64,000 nucleotides of DNA. It comes from Peribacillus sp044761665 (GTDB taxonomy: Bacteria > Bacillota > Bacilli > Bacillales > DSM-1321). This document shows, in pieces, positions 43,126 through 51,717 of this stretch. The notes below the pieces were generated by a model, which did not search any database, was not told the origin of the DNA, and saw only the letters and a list, made by a program, of their open reading frames with translations. How positions within the stretch are numbered: position 1 is the stretch's first letter; every line of letters starts with the position of its first letter. The stretch is taken from positions 184,535 to 248,534 of the forward strand of contig NZ_JBIWCW010000006.1 of NCBI RefSeq assembly GCF_044761665.1. The letters are read 5' to 3'. A program made the translations under genes and the position numbers.

Positions 43126-44310
43126 TTATCCCCTAACTTCTCCATCAAATCCAAATAGTTCCTTACCGTAAGCAGCTACTGAATCTTCATATAATGATGT
43201 TTTATGAGTGGCTACGGATAAGATATCCCTTATAAACAATTCCATTGTACCGCCCTTATAGAGAGCAGCACCTCCAAGTGTTGAAAGAGCTCTTACCGCG
43301 ATATCCGTACAGATTTTGATTATTTTCGTCCTAATTGCAAAGAATTCTGCTAATCCGGTTTCCGCACCATCTTTTTCATAGTTTTCTAATAAACGAATAT
43401 ATTGTTCCATCAATCCTTCTGCAGCGTGAAATTCCGTTGTTATTTCAGCTAGAACTCTTTGGCTGCGAGGTGACTCACTTTCCCGTATTCCGTCCATTAA
43501 TCGAACACGGTTTTCGGTAAGCTTCTTAAATTCTGAGAGGATACGCTCTGCACCGCCAAGTGCCATGTTTGGAAATCCGAGATAAAAAGCAGGGTAAAAT
43601 GGAACATGGTATAAAGGATATTCCTTATCATAGTCTTCCTCTGGTGGTTTTCGTTTTGATTCAGCATCCTTTAACCGTAAAATACGTTCCATGGGAACAT
43701 ATACATTATCCACAATCACTTGGTTACTTCCAGAACCTCTAAGCCCAAATGTATCCCAATTTTCCACAATTTGAATTTCTGATGCTCGTAAAATCGGCAA
43801 AGCAACCTCTGGTTTTATACTATCGGGAAATTGCATTTCAACCCCAAGCCCTATCCAATCACAATATAGGACACCGCTCGCAAAATTCCACTTTCCACTA
43901 ATCCGGTACCCATCACCATCTCTTTCTGCTTTTCCAATTGCAGCAAATACATCGCAAATTAATCCACCTTGATTCACTATTTCATCTCTGCCTTTTTCCG
44001 GAAGATAAGAGGGCAAAATATTATGGAGAGGGTAAAGATATGCCAACCAAGCCGCGGAAATGTTATAATTGGCAACCTTACGGACAACCTTTGCAAACGT
44101 TTTTAAATCGATTTGAGGTCCACCGTATTTCTTAGGTAGCATTAATCTAGAAATTTGTGTTTCTTTCATTAGATTGATAACATTCTCAGAAATCGTCGCA
44201 TTTTTCTCTGCTTCCTGCGCTTCTTGTTCCGCTAGTTTCCCAACTTTTTCGGCTCCTGCTAATATCTGTTCAACTGTCATATATTCTTCTTTTAGTGCCA
44301 TGTTTCCCAT
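43126..44310 (-). CDS. Flavin-dependent monooxygenase, oxygenase component (acyl-CoA dehydrogenase fold)
   Basis: Protein of 394 residues with the acyl-CoA dehydrogenase fold, closest in character to group D oxygenases such as HsaA and the C2 component of 4-hydroxyphenylacetate hydroxylase. Visible motifs are LMLPKKYGGPQIDLKTF, ISGKWNFASGVLYCDWIG and NWDTFGLRGSGSNQV. Because a flavin reductase gene follows, hydroxylation of a phenol to a catechol is the likely role, feeding the extradiol dioxygenase. A true acyl-CoA dehydrogenase is less likely in this setting. It is the first gene of the catabolic operon. Confidence 0.78.
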   Translation of the reverse strand: MGNMALKEEYMTVEQILAGAEKVGKLAEQEAQEAEKNATISENVINLMKETQISRLMLPKKYGGPQIDLKTFAKVVRKVANYNISAAWLAYLYPLHNILPSYLPEKGRDEIVNQGGLICDVFAAIGKAERDGDGYRISGKWNFASGVLYCDWIGLGVEMQFPDSIKPEVALPILRASEIQIVENWDTFGLRGSGSNQVIVDNVYVPMERILRLKDAESKRKPPEEDYDKEYPLYHVPFYPAFYLGFPNMALGGAERILSEFKKLTENRVRLMDGIRESESPRSQRVLAEITTEFHAAEGLMEQYIRLLENYEKDGAETGLAEFFAIRTKIIKICTDIAVRALSTLGGAALYKGGTMELFIRDILSVATHKTSLYEDSVAAYGKELFGFDGEVRG

Positions 44311-44581
44311 ATCTTCACCTCATTTGTTTATTTTTCATTCCTTGACGGCTTCTTATTTTTTATAATGAAAAGGAAAAGTGATTGAACTAATGAATTAAAT
44401 ATTTGATACCGCTTACATTCACGTGTTTCAAGCTCTCTATTACTTGTAACCGTCTAAATACAGTGTAATGTTTTTAAAATATTCAGACTAGAACAAAAAC
44501 TGTTCATAAAATTCCTTTTTATAGCATTTTGTTGTCCATCTATAAACAGCGGATGAAGTTATTTCTCAAAAAAACAAGAAA

Positions 44582-44608
44582 GACCAACCAGTTAAAAACT
44601 GGATGGTC
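44582..44608 (-). terminator. Terminator between regulator and catabolic genes
   Basis: GACCATCCAGTT and AACTGGTTGGTC form a hairpin 22 bp after the regulator's stop codon, so the regulator is transcribed separately from the catabolic operon. Confidence 0.7.
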
Positions 44609-44629
44609 TCTCTTGTATTAATGAACTTT

Positions 44630-46513
44630 TTATTCGAGATCTAATTCACCTAAAGCAATTAAGGATTTTATAATCAGTAATAATTGATGCGTTTCATTCG
44701 AATCTCGGAGATCTTTTTCTAGCAAACTTTCTATCTTATTAATCCTATGCCGCAACCCACTCATTGATAGTGATAGATCACTCATAGTTTGCTCCAGTTT
44801 TCCACCATTTAACAAGAAAGAATATAACGTTTTAATAAGTTCGATTGTTTTTGGTTCCTTCAGGTCATATAAAGGTCCGAGTTCCTGCTCGGCGATCATT
44901 TTAATTCCGTTTCTATTATTCGAGTTAATCAGCACCCCAACGATTCCTAATGTTTGGAATGGAACAATTTTCTTCTTTATCGTTAGTCGTAAGGCAATTG
45001 TTGCTTCCTCATAATATTTTGATGCATTCTTAATATCATCACCCACATTACTAATTCCAAACTTAAATTCACCTTGTGGATATTTTTGCATCATAAATTC
45101 ATGAAATTCTTTGATCATATTATAAATTGTGGAATTTCGGACGGTATCGTTCGTAATAAATAAGATGATCTTTCCATCATGTTGACTTACTAATATATTA
45201 TGGTTTTTTTCAGTAAAGTAGCGAAAAGCAATTTCGAAAATTTGTTCCTGGAAAAGAAATTCTTTTTCAATAGAACTTTGTGTATTCTTATATTCCATTA
45301 CCGTTATATAATAAGGCTGCTCAAGGTCTAGACCAGCATATTTTCCTCTTTTGATTAGTTCACTAGCAGGGAACTGTGAATCTAATATTTGTTCTAAGAA
45401 ATTTCCTTTCATTCTCTCAAAAGTTTCATACTTAGTCTTCTCATTTAATAGAATAAGAGAAGCCGCATTTGCAAAACGATCTAAAAGTAAATAATCTTCT
45501 TCTTGTTTATCATTTTTTATGTCTTCATAAATAAAAGAACAATATCCTAAAACTTCCTTTTGTACAAGAATAGGAGTAATGAGACGTTCTTGTATAGTGG
45601 TTTTCAATGCTTTTTTCCTAAATACTCTTGGATTCCTATCTTTTCTTTCTAACATATTTTTTGATTCGTTTTCTTGAATATATTGTTCCAGATCCGCGTT
45701 TAGTTCCAAATATTTCTCTTTAGATAAACCCGAATAGGTAATGGTTTGAAAATCTATATCTTCAATCATGATCGGAATTTGAACGATGTCATATACCATA
45801 TTGGCTATCGTTTGCAAATCACTTCCTCGAGCTATCTCTTCCGTTAACTTTTTTTGAAAATTGGCTAATCGTGTAATGAAATTCTTTTGCTCAAGCAATT
45901 GTTCATATGTATACTCTAATTCCTTCAATATAGGTGTTTCATTATAAAAAGGCTGTTCATCTTTCTGTAGTTCACTTTCCCATTCTTTTTGTGTCCTTAA
46001 GATCCAGCGGCATGCTGAATCTCCCTTTCCCACACATGCTATTTCTTTAGCCATAAGTGGTTCCCCGCTTACGGTTGACATAAAACCACTTGAATAACCA
46101 ATAAGTGTATGACAAACAGGAGTTTTAGATAGGCCAATTCGTTTAATATGCTCGGCTGCCTCATAAGAATCAATCCAAGTACCAGTTGCATGATAAGATA
46201 TAATTGTTTGGTCTTCATCCAACTCAACATTGCATTCATGCTTAAAACCACTGATTTGACCGTTTTTAACATGAAGAATAGGTCCAACTTTGATTAATGA
46301 TTCTAACGATATATCAGTTTTCAAAGCCTCTTTGGCTTCACTAACGCCCGTTTCCCAACCATAATGAAAAAGAAAACCTTTAAGTCTCTCTATTCCTATG
46401 TTCCTAACCAGTTGCTCTCGAAGAATCCCAAAAGCCGAAGAGGGTATTAAAATTTTGCGTTCGTTCATAACTAAATTATGGTTATAACTCTCTTCAGAAA
46501 TTTTAATTTCCAA
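44630..46513 (-). CDS. XylR_N/V4R sensor with PucR-type C-terminal HTH, activator of aromatic catabolism
   Basis: Regulator of 627 residues in a mixed architecture. The first ~180 residues look like the XylR_N effector-binding domain (ILIPSSAFGILREQLVRNIG) followed by V4R (GYSSGFMSTVSGEPLMAKEIACVGKGDSACRW, ~150-180). The middle resembles GAF and GGDEF-like parts of PucR/CdaR proteins. The end (~555-620) is a PucR-type HTH: ELIKTLYSFLLNGGKLEQTM then LSMSGLRHRINKIE. The sigma54 AAA+ domain of proteobacterial XylR/DmpR is absent. TTG 46513 is spaced correctly from AGGAAG. It probably senses a phenolic inducer and controls the operon downstream. Confidence 0.75.
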   Translation of the reverse strand: MEIKISEESYNHNLVMNERKILIPSSAFGILREQLVRNIGIERLKGFLFHYGWETGVSEAKEALKTDISLESLIKVGPILHVKNGQISGFKHECNVELDEDQTIISYHATGTWIDSYEAAEHIKRIGLSKTPVCHTLIGYSSGFMSTVSGEPLMAKEIACVGKGDSACRWILRTQKEWESELQKDEQPFYNETPILKELEYTYEQLLEQKNFITRLANFQKKLTEEIARGSDLQTIANMVYDIVQIPIMIEDIDFQTITYSGLSKEKYLELNADLEQYIQENESKNMLERKDRNPRVFRKKALKTTIQERLITPILVQKEVLGYCSFIYEDIKNDKQEEDYLLLDRFANAASLILLNEKTKYETFERMKGNFLEQILDSQFPASELIKRGKYAGLDLEQPYYITVMEYKNTQSSIEKEFLFQEQIFEIAFRYFTEKNHNILVSQHDGKIILFITNDTVRNSTIYNMIKEFHEFMMQKYPQGEFKFGISNVGDDIKNASKYYEEATIALRLTIKKKIVPFQTLGIVGVLINSNNRNGIKMIAEQELGPLYDLKEPKTIELIKTLYSFLLNGGKLEQTMSDLSLSMSGLRHRINKIESLLEKDLRDSNETHQLLLIIKSLIALGELDLE

Positions 46514-46960
46514 TTTAACACTTCCTATTTTTTGTAATTTATAGAATTATGTGATTAAGACGATGGAAGCTTGTACAAACCTCTTTTTAAAAAACTTTTA
46601 TCGAGTGGAGTGTAAGCGCAATCATTTTTGATTTAAATTGTATCATGTGAGGCGTAATCCATTCAGGAGGTGATCTAACTGTTGACTTGCATAAATTATT
46701 TCTGGGGAAGTTAGCCCATGCTACCTTCAAAAAAGATCATTTCTTCTCTTTTTTTTCTCAATTGAATCATATGAACTTTGCATCATTGTATTATTAACTC
46801 ATTCAGTTAACTATTATACATAAAATTACTAATAAAATAAATTTATTCCATCTTATTTACTAATTTGTAAATTTTTGATGCATCTATAAACAAAATTCTG
46901 TCTTGAAAATAGGTATTTAAAAAGTAAGCATAAATATAAAGTATTCACCCACAAAATAAA
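46514..46960. other. Intergenic region without a gene
   Basis: About 450 bp between the aromatic regulator and the glnA remnant; no supported gene or repeat. Confidence 0.4.
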
Positions 46961-46989
46961 AACCCTCAACGCTTAGAGCGTCAAGGGTT
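46961..46989 (-). terminator. Original terminator of glnA
   Basis: AACCCTTGACGCT and AGCGTTGAGGGTT form a hairpin right after the glnA remnant's stop codon, followed by Ts on the minus strand. Confidence 0.8.
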
Positions 46990-46996
46990 CAAATAA

Positions 46997-47053
46997 TTAA
47001 TACGTGCTCATATATTGTTCGCGTTCCCAAGGGTGAACTTGCGTGCGGAACAT
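46997..47053 (-). pseudogene. glnA: 3' end of glutamine synthetase glnA (probable prophage attachment site)
   Basis: The minus strand reads MFRTQVHPWEREQYMSTY and a stop, the exact C-terminus of Bacillus GlnA, followed by its terminator. Homology stops abruptly upstream (position ~47054; the expected Trp-Asp codons are missing) and prophage DNA begins. In B. subtilis glnA lies near lexA, so the location fits. This is what remains when an element integrates into the 3' end of a gene and supplies a replacement end on its other side. Confidence 0.8.
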
Positions 47054-47155
47054 ATTCTATAGAAGTAAAACGGATAAAAACATATTAAATATGCTTAATT
47101 ATCGTGATTTCCCAAATGAATATAATCATTATAAATCAAAATCCATCTAACTTTT

Positions 47156-47186
47156 ATGGGCAATCCATGGGCAATTATATGGGCAG
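47156..47186. repeat. Three direct repeats ATGGGCAAT near the attachment site
   Basis: ATGGGCAAT at 47156 and 47167 and ATGGGCAG at 47179 are spaced 11 and 12 bp, about one helical turn. Such phased repeats next to an attachment site could be integrase or excisionase arm sites. Confidence 0.4.
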
Positions 47187-47385
47187 ATATTAATTATAAA
47201 AAACAAAAGAGCACAGCGTGTATAAGTAGTGCTACCAACACTCTTATACCGTCCGCCTACTCTCGATAGGCAAACACTTGCTGTACCCTAGATGTAGTTT
47301 AATACATTTTGGGTTTCTTCGCAACGGTTTGCTAATCATTGGTGAATCGTTGCTTTTTTGTTTCCTAAAAGGAGACGAATAATTA

Positions 47386-48225
47386 ATGAAGAAACGTATC
47401 GATGTAATAGCAAATGACGAATCATATAACAACCTATCATCTTTCACAGAAAGAGAAGAAATGAATAAAGCAGTCCGTGTGTACAGAGACATTATTCGTA
47501 CGTCTATTAAACGTGCAGATGTACAAGCTAGACTTATTGCATTACTGGAAGTTCTTAAACGCCACAGCTGTAAGCAAATCGGTGTGAGCTACATGTGTAA
47601 AAATACGATCGCAGAAAAGCTAAAACTATCTTATAAAACAGTACAACGCCTAATGCAGAAACTAGTGGATCTAGGCATGATCAAGCAGATACCTATGAAG
47701 CGTAAAAAAGATATGATGCAAACAGCTAATGCTATCATCATCCAACCTGTAAATGAAGAAGTGACCGACAAGACCCCTGTGAAAGTGGACAAGAAGTGTC
47801 CTACCATTAAAACAACTACTAGTTCCTTAAAACAAAATATTAAAAGATATAAAGAACGTAACAACGCCCCTTCTCTTTCTCATGTGGATAAATCTGTTGA
47901 TAACCTACTCAAAGCAAACTTTGTAGCTGCATGGGTACCAGATAACTTTGCTAACCTAGCAAGTGCTTTTTATCATGAAGCTAAAACGATTCAAGAATTT
48001 TGGAAGGTCGTTAAGCAATGCAACAGAGTTATAAACCATTCCACAGGATCCAGAGCATTTAACAAGTCTCAGGAAATACAAATTGGTAACAGAGTATTCA
48101 AGGAGTTTGCTATGAAAGTTAAAGCTGGAACTAAAATGATTAAGGGGCAGTTTGCATACTTCAACGGGATTGTGAACAAATTGATGACAAAGTTTTATTT
48201 TGACGAGGATTTTATTGCAGAATAA
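47386..48225 (+). CDS. Prophage helix-turn-helix protein (replication- or regulation-related)
   Basis: Basic protein of 279 residues. A winged-helix HTH lies at ~60-100 (CKNTIAEKLKLSYKTVQRLMQKLVDLG). A Lys/Thr-rich linker (~115-160) precedes a helical C-terminal domain. Proteins of this shape are common at one end of Bacillus prophages and plasmids and are annotated as HTH or replication-like proteins, but no function is proven. AAAGGAGACG precedes the start. It is the first prophage gene from the attachment site. Confidence 0.6.
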   Translation: MKKRIDVIANDESYNNLSSFTEREEMNKAVRVYRDIIRTSIKRADVQARLIALLEVLKRHSCKQIGVSYMCKNTIAEKLKLSYKTVQRLMQKLVDLGMIKQIPMKRKKDMMQTANAIIIQPVNEEVTDKTPVKVDKKCPTIKTTTSSLKQNIKRYKERNNAPSLSHVDKSVDNLLKANFVAAWVPDNFANLASAFYHEAKTIQEFWKVVKQCNRVINHSTGSRAFNKSQEIQIGNRVFKEFAMKVKAGTKMIKGQFAYFNGIVNKLMTKFYFDEDFIAE

Positions 48226-48413
48226 TCATTTACAGTACAGAAGCTATAAATAGACCTTGAATAATGAGAGAAAAAAGAAAAATAAAAACCCAATGCTACA
48301 AACTATATTAAGTATTATTTTTCTAAAAGAATAAAAAAAAACTATAATTGCATATAAATGTATGTTATATTATTTTACTGCAATGGAGAATTTTAGAAAA
48401 AAGTTGACAAAAA

Positions 48414-48866
48414 ATGAAATTAAAGTCGAAATTATTTTCAATTCTATTTGTTTTATCATTATCTTTTATAGTAGCAATTCCAGCATTTGCAGCTTCTTCC
48501 TCTTACGATTTTAATATAGTAGTTGCTGTAGATGGAAAAGAAAAAGGAAACTATCATACTCTAGATATAGGCTCTGTTTCGGCTGCCGGCTTAGCATATT
48601 ATACAGGAACTAGTAAAGACTATGCTGCTTCTAAGCCACCTGGTCAAAATGTTAGTTATGCCTTATACAAAGATGATTCAGGTGCAGATACATTTTACGG
48701 AACTGTAAGTCAGTATGTTAGTAGTACTAGTACCCCGAATAAAGTTGATAAATTTAATGAAGCATTTGATAAATCACCTGGAGCAAAATCATCTAAATAC
48801 TACCTTGTAATTTCCACTAAAGATACTGGTTGGAAAATATCTGGCGAAGGTAAACTAAAACAGTAA
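48414..48866 (+). CDS. Hypothetical secreted protein
   Basis: Protein of 150 residues with a clear signal peptide (FSILFVLSLSFIVAIPAFA, cleaved near AFA-AS). The mature part is Ser/Tyr/Lys-rich with a YAASKPPGQNVSYALY segment and no known domain. No ribosome binding site is obvious before the ATG. It lies in the left end of the prophage, on the opposite strand to the lysis genes, a place where lysogeny-expressed genes often reside. Confidence 0.55.
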   Translation: MKLKSKLFSILFVLSLSFIVAIPAFAASSSYDFNIVVAVDGKEKGNYHTLDIGSVSAAGLAYYTGTSKDYAASKPPGQNVSYALYKDDSGADTFYGTVSQYVSSTSTPNKVDKFNEAFDKSPGAKSSKYYLVISTKDTGWKISGEGKLKQ

Positions 48867-48932
48867 ATTAGTGAGTTAGTAAATCTAAAGTTTTAAAACT
48901 CCATTGCCATTCATAAAAAGAGGTGGAACTGT

Positions 48933-49529
48933 ATGAGGATATATTTTGAAGATTATATAATTTTGGGCGCGGCTATTATTTGGTTACTATGTGTATTAGT
49001 ATTAAAAATTATGTTAAAAAGAACAAATGCTTATTTACTTTTCTTTACTTTATTCTATATCTATATTTGTGAATTAATAAATTACACGCAATTCCCTATT
49101 ACTATTGTTCCTGAGTTTCGCGGTACTATTGATATATATAAACAAATAAACCTGATTCCATTTGAGGGTATATTATATTACCCCAAAAACTTAATACTAA
49201 ATGTAATAATGACAATACCATTTGGTTTGCTTTTACCATTTATAATGAAAATTAATCTAAGAAAAATTTTAATTTTTGCAATTACTCTACCTATTATATT
49301 AGAAGGTATTCAGTTCTTATTAGCTTTATCTTTAGAGTATACTGAGAGAAAAATAGATATTAATGATTTAATTTGTAATTTTATCGGCACGTTGATTGGT
49401 TATGGAGTATTTAAATTATTTATTTATTTATTCACAAGTTACATAAATAAAAAAAATGTACAATTAGATTTCCTTACTAACCATATAGCTAGCATTGCAG
49501 GCATCTCTAAAACAATAAATAGACATTAA
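48933..49529 (+). CDS. VanZ family membrane protein, prophage copy
   Basis: VanZ-like protein of 198 residues with about six helices. INLIPFEGILYYPKNLILNV, PFGLLLPFI and KIDINDLICNFIGTLIGY are the family motifs. AGAGGTGG precedes the start. It is strongly AT-rich compared with the chromosomal VanZ at 33115 and lies beside the secreted protein gene on the same strand. Role unknown. Confidence 0.8.
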   Translation: MRIYFEDYIILGAAIIWLLCVLVLKIMLKRTNAYLLFFTLFYIYICELINYTQFPITIVPEFRGTIDIYKQINLIPFEGILYYPKNLILNVIMTIPFGLLLPFIMKINLRKILIFAITLPIILEGIQFLLALSLEYTERKIDINDLICNFIGTLIGYGVFKLFIYLFTSYINKKNVQLDFLTNHIASIAGISKTINRH

Positions 49530-49554
49530 AAAGCCACAATATCTGTGGCTTTTT
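49528..49554. terminator. Terminator
   Basis: AAAAAGCCACA and TGTGGCTTTTT arms around ATATC, between the VanZ gene and the convergent endolysin gene. Confidence 0.8.
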
Positions 49555-49601
49555 AATGTTGAACTATAGCCCAGTTACAGATAATTTTCATATCAATTAA
49601 A

Positions 49602-50405
49602 TTATTTAACACGCATTTTTTGACCAATAGTAATTGTGTAATTGTTATCAAGGTCATTACAATCTTTAATTTTTTTTATTGTGCTGCTGTATTTTTCTGC
49701 AAGAGCAGATACAGTATCGCCTTTTGTAACTTTGTGATAAGTAAATTCAGCTGTGTATGGCACTTTAAGTTTTTGACCTACAGTGATTTTGTCAGGATTT
49801 TTTATTCCATTCAGGCTTTGTAGTACTTTAACGCTTGTGTTATATCTGTTGGATATAGCTGTAAGAGTATCTCCTGATTTAACTGTATAAGAGACAGATT
49901 TTGTACTTCCGGCTGTATTCTTTACGGCAGTACTTTTTCTACCAAGTACCTCTTTATCATATTTAACAAGATTATTCGCTTCAATGATGGAAATAATCTT
50001 AGCTTGATAGCCAGGATCGGTTGCATAGCCTGCTTCGTGAATAGCCTTAATTTGATCCTTATAGTTGGTTAGACCAAGGGCTTTTTTATAACGGCCGTTT
50101 ACATTAAGGAATGCCCCATAATCTTTAATTGACGTGGACCAATTCGGATATGAACGAAAGTTTGCTGTAATTTTGTAGGTGACCCCTCCGTATACTTCCC
50201 AAGTACGCATTGCTGACGAGTTTCCGCTGTAATTTCCTTTGATGCCAAATAGGTTGTTATACTTTGTAGATAAACCGGATGTTCCCCATGATGACTCTAA
50301 TGCTGCTTGTGCAATTGCAACGGAAGGTAATACTTTATAAACCTCCCATAATGCGAGAGCCCCATCTTTAACTTGTCGAATGAAATTTTCGGTTTTTGTA
50401 CTCAT
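49602..50405 (-). CDS. Prophage endolysin: glucosaminidase with two LysM repeats
   Basis: Peptidoglycan hydrolase of 267 residues. The N-terminal GH73-type glucosaminidase domain (~5-150) has the catalytic glutamate in AQAALESSWGTSGLS. Two LysM repeats follow: VSYTVKSGDTLTAISNRYN (~165-212) and TYHKVTKGDTVSALAEKYS (~220-267). There is no signal peptide, so the holin encoded upstream would release it. ATG 50405 is correctly spaced from GGAG. The LysM ending IGQKMRVK is nearly the same as in the solitary lysin at 33879. Confidence 0.9.
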   Translation of the reverse strand: MSTKTENFIRQVKDGALALWEVYKVLPSVAIAQAALESSWGTSGLSTKYNNLFGIKGNYSGNSSAMRTWEVYGGVTYKITANFRSYPNWSTSIKDYGAFLNVNGRYKKALGLTNYKDQIKAIHEAGYATDPGYQAKIISIIEANNLVKYDKEVLGRKSTAVKNTAGSTKSVSYTVKSGDTLTAISNRYNTSVKVLQSLNGIKNPDKITVGQKLKVPYTAEFTYHKVTKGDTVSALAEKYSSTIKKIKDCNDLDNNYTITIGQKMRVK

Positions 50406-50420
50406 ATAAATCATCTCCTT

Positions 50421-50498
50421 TTAATTTTCTTCTTTTTTATCAACCTTTATTTCCATTTGTAATACTTCAACTTCTTTTATCAATTCAGCCTTATCCAT
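50421..50498 (-). CDS. Possible 25-residue peptide between holin and endolysin
   Basis: A short frame encodes a charged helix (MDKAELIKEVEVLQMEI...KKEEN). Its ATG follows the holin stop codon by three bases, suggesting translational coupling, but its ribosome binding site is poor. Small proteins in this position are common in phage lysis cassettes. Confidence 0.35.
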   Translation of the reverse strand: MDKAELIKEVEVLQMEIKVDKKEEN

Positions 50499-50501
50499 TT
50501 C

Positions 50502-50954
50502 CTATAGTTTCGGATTTCTTTCAATAAGATGTTCCTTTCCGATAGGCTCCTTATTCAACTTTTCTAGGGCGTTATATAGAATAGGCGGTATTGGTAAGCC
50601 TAATTGTGCACAGTTTTCCAAGATTGATATCCCTTCATTTACGATAAAAAAAGAGGTTACTCCAATAATGACAATCCCTTTTGAATCCTGTCCAGCAGCA
50701 TTAATGATATATTCTACTCCGCCTGCCATACCTATAAGAAAAACAATGGCCACCTTTTTGATAACTCCAGCCATCCCTATCGTGCTATTCCAACTTTTCG
50801 TCATCCAACTTCTTAGTAATCCTGTGCCCATATCTAAGAGCATAAAAAAAACGAGCACCACAACCCACTCGTTTATCATTCCCAATATATAAGCACCGAA
50901 GCTTGCTATCAAAGCCCCAATGCTTTTAATCCCTGCTACTTCCAATCTCGTCAC
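50502..50954 (-). CDS. Phage holin family protein
   Basis: Membrane protein of 150 residues with three to four helices, of the toxin-secretion/phage lysis holin family. SIGALIASFGAYILG, LLDMGTGLLRSWMTKSWNST and KKVAIVFLIGMAGGVEYI fit the family. It would form membrane lesions for endolysin release. It is followed by a small frame and the glucosaminidase endolysin, a normal lysis module. Confidence 0.85.
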   Translation of the reverse strand: MTRLEVAGIKSIGALIASFGAYILGMINEWVVVLVFFMLLDMGTGLLRSWMTKSWNSTIGMAGVIKKVAIVFLIGMAGGVEYIINAAGQDSKGIVIIGVTSFFIVNEGISILENCAQLGLPIPPILYNALEKLNKEPIGKEHLIERNPKL

Positions 50955-51019
50955 CTACTATCGCCCCTTTCTATTCTCTAGGGACCCCCTTCTAATTTAT
51001 CTCTCTATTTTGGACATAA

Positions 51020-51042
51020 AAAATACACCTCTATGGGTGTAT
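51020..51042 (-). terminator. Terminator hairpin
   Basis: AATACACC and GGGTGTATT arms directly after the stop codon of the 51046-51570 gene, with Ts on the minus strand. Confidence 0.65.
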
Positions 51043-51045
51043 TAA

Positions 51046-51570
51046 TTAAATTTTATTCTCGTATTCCATTCTCGGCCATAGAATTTTCCAATGAATTTCT
51101 CCATTATTTTCATGATAATCCGGTATTTCTATTTCCACAATTCCATTCTCATTTATTCGAAGTATTGGAATTAAACCATCAGATAAAGTCATGTAGGTAG
51201 ATTTATCAGGAGATACGTTAAATATCATCACTTGGTCTGGAATAAGTTGACTAATACCATCTATAGAAGAATTTAAATAAATTCTTTTATTTTCATCAGG
51301 CGTTGAAGACCCCGAAGCATTAAATACAGGTGGATTTTCTTTTAATAGGTTAATCAAACGTTTATCTATCTCTTTATTTACCTTATCATTTACAATATTT
51401 CTTATCAGAAAATATGCCGCCCCGCTCATAATAAATATGAATAATGTTATAAAAACACCTAACATAGTCCACATTTGGGCAGTCATATGTCTAGAATATT
51501 CATCTACCATTTGCACCATATCTTGCAGGTTTTCAAGTCTTAATTCTAGTTCATATAATTTTCCCTTCAC
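51046..51570 (-). CDS. Hypothetical phage membrane protein with coiled coil
   Basis: Protein of 174 residues. A coiled-coil start (LYELELRLENLQDMVQMVDE), one membrane helix (MLGVFITLFIFIMSGAAYFLI, ~40-62) and a soluble C-terminal part of beta character (VEIEIPDYHENNGEIHW). GTG 51570 follows AGGAGGGG at good spacing, while the upstream TTG has none. The start resembles XhlA-type proteins that sit before holins in Bacillus phages, but the C-terminal extension is unusual and I do not assign it. Confidence 0.5.
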   Translation of the reverse strand: MKGKLYELELRLENLQDMVQMVDEYSRHMTAQMWTMLGVFITLFIFIMSGAAYFLIRNIVNDKVNKEIDKRLINLLKENPPVFNASGSSTPDENKRIYLNSSIDGISQLIPDQVMIFNVSPDKSTYMTLSDGLIPILRINENGIVEIEIPDYHENNGEIHWKILWPRMEYENKI

Positions 51571-51662
51571 TATCAATCCCCTCCTGAACAAATTATACCT
51601 TTCTTTTTATCATAAGAGGATAGAAATAGTAGGTCGCATCATCTTCCCAATATGATATAAAA

Positions 51663-51705
51663 AACTGCACCCCATTGTTTTTGCTTCAAACAAAGGGGTG
51701 CAGTT
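51663..51705 (-). terminator. Terminator with GGGGTGCAGTT arms
   Basis: AACTGCACCCC and GGGGTGCAGTT, extended by TTGTTT/AAACAA, form a perfect hairpin 12 bp after the stop codon of the next gene. The arms resemble IS3-family ends, so it may be a captured IS terminus, but a terminator explains it. Confidence 0.65.
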
Positions 51706-51717
51706 CAAAATATTGAT

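Noticed and set aside
47201..47340. Replication origin upstream of the HTH protein
   Set aside because: No iterons or AT-rich unwinding element can be defined; only generic short repeats were seen.
51663..51705. IS3-like inverted ends (AACTGCACCCC/GGGGTGCAGTT)
   Set aside because: The arms lie only 21 bp apart with no transposase, directly after a stop codon; a terminator is simpler.
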